Part shown: in pieces, positions 1-4,843 of the stretch
Layout: every line of letters starts with the position of its first letter
Position numbering within the stretch: the first letter of the stretch is position 1
NCBI GenBank assembly: GCA_903954205.1
Contig: CAJBMR010000387.1
Location: forward strand, 1-8,867
Length of the DNA: 8,867 nt
Reading direction: 5' to 3'
From: an uncultured bacterium
Lineage (GTDB): Bacteria > Actinomycetota > Actinomycetes > S36-B12
Translations under genes and position numbers: made by a program
The notes under the pieces: model-generated
The model's database searches: none
Told to the model about the DNA's origin: nothing
The model's input: the letters and a program-made list of their open reading frames with translations, nothing else

Positions 1-522
1 GCCCTCGGCGCGCACGCGCGTGATCGCTGCCTCCAGCGCCTCCGGCACGAGACCCTCGTCGTCCATCGCGACGTGTCGGATGTCGCACTCGTACGCGCGG
101 AAGACGCCGAGAGCGCCCACGTACGACGGAGCTTCGACGAGGACGACATCGCCGGGATCGCAGAAGACGCGCGTGACGAGGTCGAGGGCCATCTGCGACC
201 CGGTGGTGACGATGACGTCATCGGGGTGCGCCGTGATGCCGACCTCGGCCATGACCTCGAGGATCTGGCCGCGCAGCGTGACATCGCCCTGGCCGGAGCC
301 GTACTGCAGCACTTCGGCACCGCGATCGCGCACCAGGCGCGCCGCGGTCTCAGCGAGTGCGTCGAGGGGGAGGGCTTGGACGAAGGGCATGCCGCCCGCG
401 AGGGAGACGACCTCGGGACGCGAGGCCACAGCAAAGAGGGCGCGGATCTCGGAGGCGGTCATGCCGCGGGCGCGTGCGGCGTAGGAATTCACCCACGGAT
501 CGAGCCGTGAACCACCGCTCAT
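1..522 (-). CDS. PLP-dependent aminotransferase, fold type I (5' part, runs off left edge)
   Basis: The visible 174 residues are the N-terminal part of a cytosolic PLP-dependent aminotransferase of the class I/II type related to 2-aminoadipate or MocR-like aminotransferases. Motifs seen, in order: SLAGGMP (about 40-46), YGSGQGDVTLR (74-84), TTGSQMALDL (106-115; the TGSQ segment anchors the PLP phosphate in this family), and DPGDVVLVEAPSYVGAL (122-138; Tyr134 fits the ring-stacking aromatic position). The catalytic lysine lies beyond the window, so the frame is open at base 1. The ATG at 522 is chosen because AGGGAGG at 535-529 lies 6 nt upstream. Substrate cannot be predicted. Such a gene is often found between the trx/cwlM cluster and parB/parA in actinobacteria (from memory). 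It is transcribed in the same direction as cwlM but is separated by a plus-strand small gene and a palindrome, so it probably has its own promoter. Confidence 0.9.
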   Translation of the reverse strand, partial: MSGGSRLDPWVNSYAARARGMTASEIRALFAVASRPEVVSLAGGMPFVQALPLDALAETAARLVRDRGAEVLQYGSGQGDVTLRGQILEVMAEVGITAHPDDVIVTTGSQMALDLVTRVFCDPGDVVLVEAPSYVGALGVFRAYECDIRHVAMDDEGLVPEALEAAITRVRAEG

Positions 523-548
523 CGCACACCTCCCTCGACGTGGCCGCA

Positions 549-563
549 GGGGCTATTCGCCCC
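549..563. repeat. Short perfect hairpin between the aminotransferase gene and the small plus-strand gene
   Basis: GGGGC (549-553) and GCCCC (559-563) flank the loop TATTC. The hairpin sits in the divergent spacer, 27 nt upstream of the aminotransferase start and about 60 nt upstream of the small gene. It could be an operator half-site or leader hairpin, but a five-base-pair GC stem can arise by chance in this base composition. No function is claimed. The rest of the 523-622 spacer shows only a weak -10-like TATGCT at 577-582 on the plus strand. Confidence 0.3.
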
Positions 564-622
564 GCTTCAGGGTCCCTATGCTGACGGATGGCACTGCCGA
601 GACGTGGGATGGGGTGAGGGAC

Positions 623-748
623 ATGGCCGATGAGGTCGCCCGCAAGGACGGTTCCGTCGTCACCACCCTGTTCCTGGGACTCCTGGTCTTTGCCGTGGGT
701 GCGGCGGCCGGCTTCCTGGCCCGCCTGCTCTGGCCCCACTCTCGCTGA
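623..748 (+). CDS. Small single-pass membrane protein, 41 aa, unknown function
   Basis: The predicted peptide starts MADEVARKDG, continues with a hydrophobic stretch of about 23 residues (about 13-36, with a GAAAG small-residue motif that could support helix packing), and ends in a short basic tail, LLWPHSR. Nearly all third codon positions after the ATG at 623 are G or C, as in the neighbouring genes. The purine-rich GGGGTGAGGG lies just upstream at 611-620. An in-frame ATG at 578 would give 56 aa, but its extra codons look less coding-like (for example AGG) and it has no clear ribosome binding site, so 623 is preferred. It is the only plus-strand gene I support here, convergent with cwlM and divergent from the aminotransferase gene. 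I recognise no family. Confidence 0.55.
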   Translation: MADEVARKDGSVVTTLFLGLLVFAVGAAAGFLARLLWPHSR

Positions 749-762
749 GGCTCCACCTGCAC

Positions 763-818
763 TTTTCGCCAGTTATCGCGACTTCGGCCTGTAAGGAAGT
801 CGCAATAACTGGCGAAAA
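763..818. repeat. Long near-perfect palindrome (23-bp arms, 10-nt loop)
   Basis: The left arm at 763-785 and right arm at 796-818 are reverse complements apart from one position (C777 against A804). In a minus-strand transcript that position becomes a G-U wobble, so the RNA stem would be unbroken. Each arm begins or ends with TTTTCGCCAGTTAT or its complement, clearly more AT-rich than the surroundings. It lies between the convergent ends of the small gene (stop at 748) and cwlM (stop at 848), where a bidirectional terminator is expected. However, neither strand has a 3' U-tract: the stem opens with UUUU and closes with AAAA. A dispersed palindromic repeat (REP- or MITE-like) is at least as likely. 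Copy number cannot be seen from one window. Confidence 0.8.
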
Positions 819-847
819 CCGTCGGGGGTGTGAGCTGCCGGGCTGAG

Positions 848-1927
848 TTAGTCGGCGGGGGCGAAGAAGCCTGTCACCGCGACTGCGATGGCCTCGGCGA
901 GTGTGTCGCGGAATCGAGGATCGGTGAGGCGCGCGGCGTCTCCGGGATGCGAGAGGTAGCCCATCTCGACCCAGACGGCCGGCATCGTCGTGAGCCGCAG
1001 GAGGTCCCATGTCCGGGGGTGGCTGCGGCAGTCGCTGAGGTCGGTGCGCTGGCAGACCTCGGCCTGGATGTGCTCGGCGGCGAGACGCCCGCCCTCCGAC
1101 TGCGCCCCACCGAGGGGTTCGCCGAAATAGAAGGTGGCGAAGCCGTTGGCGCCGGGAAGCTCGACCCGCTCCACGTGCAGTGACAGGACAAGATCGGCAT
1201 TGGCCGTGTTGGCATACGACGCCCGAGCGGCCTCACCGACGAGTTCGGGTGCAGGCGTGCGCGTATAGATCACCTGGGTGCCCAGCGCCGCCAGGCGCCC
1301 CTCGACCCGTGCACACACGTCGGCCACGATTGTTGCCTCCGCGAGGGCGAAGCGCTGGTCCGCGTCGGCTCCGCCAGGGTCGAGCGCGATGACCTTGCCG
1401 GCGACACCGGAGCGCATTGCGTCCATGGCCTGCCGCTCGCGGATCGACACTGCGTCGCCGTCGCCCACTGTCCGCGTGAGTCGCTCGAGGGCCCAGTAGG
1501 TCGTGAAGCCGCACGTACCGTCAGGCTCCATGCCGACATTGCGCTGAAACTCCCGGAGAGCGCTGTCCGTGAGGGGGCCGAAGATCCCATCGGGGCGCCC
1601 GCAGTCGAAGCCCATCCGGGTGAGACGTTGCTGCAGGTCGAGTACGTCGTCCCCACCGATCAGGTGACCGGGTGTGAAGGCGAGCACCCTGTCGCCCAGC
1701 GCCCAGCGTGCTTCGTCGAGATGGCGCAGGGTCTGTGGTCCGCAGATCCCGTCCGCGGGGATGCCGCGCTGCTGCTGGAACGCTCGCACGGCCTGCTCGA
1801 CGGCGTCGTCGTACTCCGCGGCATCAAGCGATGCCTCGGTGTCGGGTTCGATCAGGCGCAGGCGCACCAGGCGCGCGCGAATATCTGCTACCGCGACACC
1901 GGTGTCCCCGCGTCGGAGGACGGCCAT
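848..1927 (-). CDS. cwlM: CwlM-like cytoplasmic amidase homologue (two PG-binding domains plus degenerate Amidase_3)
   Basis: This 359-residue protein has two peptidoglycan-binding-type repeats (about 5-70 and 90-150, each with the AFQQQRGIPADGICG or EFQRNVGMEPDGTCG signature), then an N-acetylmuramoyl-L-alanine amidase fold (about 177-355). There is no signal peptide, so it should be cytoplasmic. The segment around 299-330 (DCRSHPRTWDLLRL, then VEMGYLSHP) closely resembles mycobacterial CwlM (Rv3915). CwlM regulates MurA, the first committed enzyme of peptidoglycan precursor synthesis, and reportedly binds MurJ and FhaA. The first zinc ligand is lost: the family's DPGHGG reads DPGGAD at 183-188. 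Glu197, His251 and Glu321 remain at the other expected positions, so hydrolase activity is doubtful. The ATG at 1927 lies 6 nt after the trxA stop, indicating co-transcription; its ribosome binding site is weak (AGAGC). The protein ends right after the amidase fold, without the longer tail of mycobacterial CwlM. Confidence 0.93.
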   Translation of the reverse strand: MAVLRRGDTGVAVADIRARLVRLRLIEPDTEASLDAAEYDDAVEQAVRAFQQQRGIPADGICGPQTLRHLDEARWALGDRVLAFTPGHLIGGDDVLDLQQRLTRMGFDCGRPDGIFGPLTDSALREFQRNVGMEPDGTCGFTTYWALERLTRTVGDGDAVSIRERQAMDAMRSGVAGKVIALDPGGADADQRFALAEATIVADVCARVEGRLAALGTQVIYTRTPAPELVGEAARASYANTANADLVLSLHVERVELPGANGFATFYFGEPLGGAQSEGGRLAAEHIQAEVCQRTDLSDCRSHPRTWDLLRLTTMPAVWVEMGYLSHPGDAARLTDPRFRDTLAEAIAVAVTGFFAPAD

Positions 1928-1933
1928 TCAGCT

Positions 1934-2257
1934 CTACTGGAGGAACGGCTGCAGGTCGGAGATCAGGGCGGCCTTCGGCTTGGCCCCGATGATCGTCTTG
2001 ACGACATCTCCACCCGAGTAGACGTTCATCGTCGGGATCGAGGTGATGCCGTAGGACGCCGCCGTCTTGGGGTTCTCGTCGACATTGAGCTTGGCGATGA
2101 CGATATTGCCGTCGTACTCGCCCGAGATCTCCTCGAGAATGGGCGCGACCATGCGGCAGGGGCCACACCACTCGGCCCAGAAGTCGACGATGACGGGGAT
2201 GTCGCTCTTGAGGACATCGGCGTCAAAGGAAGCGTCGGTCACGATCTTGGTAGCCAT
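1934..2257 (-). CDS. trxA: Thioredoxin
   Basis: A 107-residue cytosolic thioredoxin, the usual family length. It carries the redox site WCGPC (Cys31 and Cys34), the preceding DFWAEW strand, the buried charged region (KLNVDEN, about 66-72), and the cis-proline segment SIPTM (about 83-87). It reduces protein disulfides and is itself re-reduced by the adjacent thioredoxin reductase. The start at 2257 is set by the strong AAGGAG at 2267-2262 and by homology; an in-frame ATG at 2296 would only add a 13-residue basic, low-complexity extension. trxB lies 73 nt upstream and cwlM 6 nt downstream, so the three are probably one transcript. In the M. tuberculosis counterpart locus this gene is called trxC. 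Confidence 0.98.
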   Translation of the reverse strand: MATKIVTDASFDADVLKSDIPVIVDFWAEWCGPCRMVAPILEEISGEYDGNIVIAKLNVDENPKTAASYGITSIPTMNVYSGGDVVKTIIGAKPKAALISDLQPFLQ

Positions 2258-2261
2258 GGTT

Positions 2262-2267
2262 CTCCTT
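2262..2267 (-). promoter_or_regulatory. Ribosome binding site of trxA
   Basis: AAGGAG on the minus strand, 4 nt before the ATG at 2257. It is the strongest Shine-Dalgarno match in the trxB to cwlM stretch. It fixes the trxA start and suggests independent, efficient translation rather than coupling to trxB. Confidence 0.85.
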
Positions 2268-2302
2268 CCGGGTGCCCGGCGGGTTGGCAACGCCATCCGG
2301 CG

Positions 2303-2315
2303 GGCTGTTCCAGCC
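2303..2315. repeat. Small hairpin in the trxB-trxA spacer
   Basis: GGCTG and CAGCC flank a 3-nt loop, 15 nt after the trxB stop. It is followed on the transcript by a second weak hairpin (TGGC-GTT-GCCA) and by two CCCGCCGG direct repeats. There is no U-tract, so termination is unlikely. It could tune the stability of the trxB-trxA mRNA or be chance structure in GC-rich DNA. Confidence 0.3.
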
Positions 2316-2330
2316 TAAGGGTCGGTGCTT

Positions 2331-3263
2331 CTATTCGTGCGCGGCGAGGTAGCGCTCGGCGTCGAGTGCGGCCGAGCAGCCGGTGCCCGCCGCCGTGATG
2401 GCCTGGCGGTAGATGTGATCGACGAGGTCGCCGGCCGCGAAGACACCCGTCACATTGGTGCGCGTGCTTGGGGCTTCGACGAGTACGTAGCCGTTGTCAT
2501 CCAGGGCGACCTTGCCCTTGACGAGTTCGGAGCGGGGGTCGTGTCCGATGGCGATGAAGAGCCCGGTGACGGCCAACTCCCGTGTCTCGCCGGTGACCGT
2601 GTCGTTGAGGACGACGCCGCTCACCTTGGCATCACCCAGGATGTCGACCACTTCAGAGTTCCACGCGAAGTGGATCTTGGGATCGTTGAAGGCACGCTCC
2701 TGCATGATCTTGCTTGCCCGCAGGGAGTCGCGTCGGTGGATGAGTGTCACCGACTTGGCGAAACGCGTGAGGAAGGTCGCCTCCTCGAGCGCTGAGTCGC
2801 CGCCGCCGACGACCGCAATGTCCTGGTCGCGGAAGAAGAATCCGTCACAGGTGGCGCACCATGAGACGCCGTGGCCCGACAGGCGCTTCTCATTGGGGAG
2901 GTCGAGCTCTCGGTATCCCGAGCCCATCGCCAGGATCACCGCGCGTGCCTGATACTCCCGACCGGTGCCATCGCGCACCGTCTTGATGTCGCCGTCGAGG
3001 TGCACGTCGACAACGTCGTCCGTGATCATCTCTGCGCCGAAGCGCACCGCCTGGGCGCGCATCTCCTCCATGAGGGCGGGACCCATGATGCCGTCACGGA
3101 AGCCGGGGAAGTTCTCCACCTCGGTGGTGTTCATGAGCGCACCTCCCGCAGTGACCGCTCCCTCGAAGAGGAGGGGCTTCAACTGCGCGCGCGCGGTGTA
3201 GATCGCGGCGGTGTAGCCGGTTGGGCCTGAGCCGATGATGATGACGTCGCGGACGTCGGACAC
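2331..3263 (-). CDS. trxB: Thioredoxin-disulfide reductase (FAD/NADPH)
   Basis: A 310-residue low-molecular-weight thioredoxin reductase that transfers electrons from NADPH through FAD and a redox disulfide to thioredoxin, encoded next door. Visible motifs: FAD dinucleotide-binding GSGPTG (11-16), redox-active CATC (Cys136 and Cys139), NADPH-binding [10 protein letters not shown] (153-162), [10 protein letters not shown] (176-185, the phosphate-binding arginines selecting NADPH), and the C-terminal FAD motif GVFAAGDL followed by [10 protein letters not shown]. Length and motif order are normal. The start is the GTG at 3263, with a GGGAG-type ribosome binding site about 10 nt upstream. It follows the anti-sigma gene after a 108-nt gap that contains a SigR/SigH-type promoter, so it is probably induced by disulfide stress independently of the genes upstream. 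Confidence 0.98.
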   Translation of the reverse strand: MSDVRDVIIIGSGPTGYTAAIYTARAQLKPLLFEGAVTAGGALMNTTEVENFPGFRDGIMGPALMEEMRAQAVRFGAEMITDDVVDVHLDGDIKTVRDGTGREYQARAVILAMGSGYRELDLPNEKRLSGHGVSWCATCDGFFFRDQDIAVVGGGDSALEEATFLTRFAKSVTLIHRRDSLRASKIMQERAFNDPKIHFAWNSEVVDILGDAKVSGVVLNDTVTGETRELAVTGLFIAIGHDPRSELVKGKVALDDNGYVLVEAPSTRTNVTGVFAAGDLVDHIYRQAITAAGTGCSAALDAERYLAAHE

Positions 3264-3332
3264 TTCACACGCTCCCGGGTAGTGATCGGCGCCATCCTGC
3301 CGGGCCGGGGCCCGAGACGCTCACGCGGCACC

Positions 3333-3358
3333 AACGAAGGTACCCCCCAGGGTATTCC
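3333..3358 (-). promoter_or_regulatory. SigR/SigH-type promoter of trxB-trxA(-cwlM)
   Basis: On the minus strand GGAAT (3358-3354) is followed by exactly 18 nt and then GTT (3335-3333). This is the consensus for the thiol-stress ECF sigma factors SigR of Streptomyces and SigH of mycobacteria, which are known to drive trxB-trxA operons there. The predicted transcript would start about 7-10 nt after the GTT, leaving a 5' leader of about 60 nt before the trxB GTG at 3263. The -35 begins 13 nt after the anti-sigma stop codon. The spacer contains a small inverted repeat (TACCC and GGGTA). The sigma factor itself is not in the window; SigM from the adjacent gene is a less likely alternative. Confidence 0.75.
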
Positions 3359-3371
3359 CCCACAGGGCGGA

Positions 3372-4166
3372 CTAGGGCAGGGCCAAATCGAGGTGCTGGG
3401 CAGCGGCGACATCCTCATCCGTGCAGTCCTGGCCCACGGCGACGGCGTGAAGTGAGGTGGGTTGGCCGGCCGAATCCATGGCACCGACGGTCACGATGAT
3501 GCTGCCCTGGCGTCCATCGACCGTGGCGCGATCGACCATGAGGGGCATCGATTCCGGCGGCAAGCCGAGTCGGCCGAGGCAGTCGGTGAGCGCCTCCACG
3601 CTGGAGGCGAGGCCGTCACCGGGCATGGAGGTGACGGGGGGAGACGCGGTGAGAACGGCGTTGACGGCGGCCCTATCCGACATCCCAGCGGTCGAGAGCA
3701 ACTCGGTCACCTGCGCCGGAAGCGCCTCCGCCGTGTAGTCCGTGCCGGTGGCGATCATCGTCCGAGGGGCGGGTGCGGGGCCGACCGACCCAGGGGCGCT
3801 GGCGACATTGCCTCCGTCGCTCACCTGCGGTGAGGGCGTCGTGGCGAGATCGGGTTGAGCACTGCTGGCGCCCTCGGCGACGGGCGCGGGCGCCGACGTC
3901 TGCATAGAGGGCAGCACTACGGCCCCAACGAGGACAAGCCCGGCAGCGCCAGCGAGGAGCGGCAGGGCCTTACCCGAGCGTCGACGGGTGCGCTCGGTAG
4001 CGAGGTCGACGAGGCCGGGCGGCACCAGGGCCGGCTCCGCGGCAAGGCGGGCCTGGAGGTCGGTCCACACGTCCTCGGGCATGGGTCCTGGCGTATCGGC
4101 AGACAGCCAGGCCTGAAGCTCCGGGTCCAGCGGAGGCAGGTCGCCGCCGATGTCGCTCTCGCTCAT
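3372..4166 (-). CDS. rsmA: Membrane-anchored anti-sigma factor, predicted SigM partner
   Basis: This 264-residue protein has an N-terminal cytoplasmic part (1-66, with an acidic helix-rich stretch around 15-45 that would hold the sigma-binding domain) and one membrane span (about 67-86). A Pro/Ala/Ser-rich linker follows (about 89-135), then a C-terminal extracytoplasmic domain (about 140-264). Function is inferred mainly from topology and position: its ATG at 4166 overlaps the sigM stop by ATGA, the usual sigma/anti-sigma coupling, and M. tuberculosis has Rv3912 (RsmA) at this place. No HxxxCxxC zinc motif of the ZAS class is present. The only two cysteines (196 and 248) are both in the outer domain and could form a disulfide. 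How the signal is sensed is unknown. Confidence 0.82.
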   Translation of the reverse strand: MSESDIGGDLPPLDPELQAWLSADTPGPMPEDVWTDLQARLAAEPALVPPGLVDLATERTRRRSGKALPLLAGAAGLVLVGAVVLPSMQTSAPAPVAEGASSAQPDLATTPSPQVSDGGNVASAPGSVGPAPAPRTMIATGTDYTAEALPAQVTELLSTAGMSDRAAVNAVLTASPPVTSMPGDGLASSVEALTDCLGRLGLPPESMPLMVDRATVDGRQGSIIVTVGAMDSAGQPTSLHAVAVGQDCTDEDVAAAQHLDLALP

Positions 4167-4807
4167 GGGGCACCTCCCTCGCCGTCGACCGTGACCCCCC
4201 CGTTATCAGGGAGTACGACGGCCCCCGGAGCATCCGGGTTCCGTAAGTGGGCGAGTCGTTCGGCGAGTTTGGCCCGACCGCGGAAGCAGCGGCTCTTGAC
4301 GGTGCCGATCGGGCAGTCGAGCGCCCGTGCTGCCTCCTCGACGGACCACCCCTCCAGGTCGACCAGCACGATGGCGGCCCGCTGGTCGGGGGGGAGCGTG
4401 TCGAGGGCGTCGCGGACCTCCCGGACCGTCTCACTGCTCTCAACCGCGGCGCGCGGATCGGCGAGTCGCGAGTCGTCGATGAGGGTCGCGGGACTCTCGC
4501 CGGCTGCCTCATCGGGAAGGGGAACCCAGGTGCGCACTGACCGGCGGCGTAGGCGATCGAGGGAGGCATTGACGACGATCCGGTGCAGCCAGGTCGTCAC
4601 CGCAGAATCACCGCGGAAGGAATCGGCGCGCCGGTAGGCGGAGATCAGCGCATCCTGCAGGGCGTCGCTGGCTTCCTCGCGATTCCCGGTCGTGCGCAAC
4701 GCGACGGCCCAGAGGCGGTCGCGGTGGCGGCGCACGATCTCCGTGAATGCGTCAGGATCACCCGCGCAGTGTGCAGCGAGCAGCTCGGCATCGGTCTGCT
4801 CACTCAC
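4163..4807 (-). CDS. sigM: ECF-family RNA polymerase sigma factor SigM
   Basis: A 214-residue group 4 sigma factor. Region 2 covers about 10-85, with the core-binding and -10 recognition segment DALQDALISAYRR (48-60) and WLHRIVVNASLDRLRR (73-88). Region 4 covers about 130-185, with a helix-turn-helix reading WSVEEAARALDCPIGTVKSR (154-173) that should contact the -35 element. It lacks region 3 and any extra C-terminal sensor domain; the tail after about 190 is short and disordered-looking. The identification as SigM rests on resemblance to Rv3911 and on the locus order. The start is the GTG at 4807, 36 nt after the pseudokinase stop. No good Shine-Dalgarno precedes it, but a -10-like box does, suggesting leaderless initiation. 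The anti-sigma gene overlaps its stop codon. Confidence 0.94.
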   Translation of the reverse strand: MSEQTDAELLAAHCAGDPDAFTEIVRRHRDRLWAVALRTTGNREEASDALQDALISAYRRADSFRGDSAVTTWLHRIVVNASLDRLRRRSVRTWVPLPDEAAGESPATLIDDSRLADPRAAVESSETVREVRDALDTLPPDQRAAIVLVDLEGWSVEEAARALDCPIGTVKSRCFRGRAKLAERLAHLRNPDAPGAVVLPDNGGVTVDGEGGAP

Positions 4808-4813
4808 GAGATG

Positions 4814-4819
4814 AGCCTA
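4814..4819 (-). promoter_or_regulatory. Candidate -10 box for a leaderless sigM transcript
   Basis: TAGGCT on the minus strand fits the actinobacterial TANNNT -10 pattern and lies 6 nt before the sigM GTG, the spacing expected when transcription starts on the start codon itself. This would explain the absence of a ribosome binding site. The -35 region (CGAGCC around 4842-4837) is weak, so the call is tentative. Confidence 0.4.
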
Positions 4820-4843
4820 GTGCGTGGGCCCTTCACGGCTCGA

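Noticed and set aside
763..818. Palindrome as a standard intrinsic terminator
   Set aside because: Neither orientation has a U-run after the stem, so it is listed as a palindromic repeat with termination only as an option.
849..1927. Reading CwlM as a secreted cell-wall hydrolase
   Set aside because: There is no signal peptide, the first zinc ligand is missing, and the closest family by motif and locus is the cytoplasmic regulator.
2290..2312. GGAAC followed by GTT in the trxB-trxA spacer as a second ECF promoter
   Set aside because: The spacing between the two boxes is about 15 nt, too short for the known GGAAC/GGAAT promoter classes.
1628..2398. Plus-strand open frame of 256 codons spanning trxA and parts of cwlM and trxB
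   Set aside because: It crosses three well-supported genes in antisense, has low-complexity composition and no ribosome binding site of note.
3855..4637. Plus-strand open frame of 260 codons opposite sigM and the anti-sigma gene
   Set aside because: Composition is Arg/Ser/Gly low complexity, and the opposite strand holds two recognised genes.
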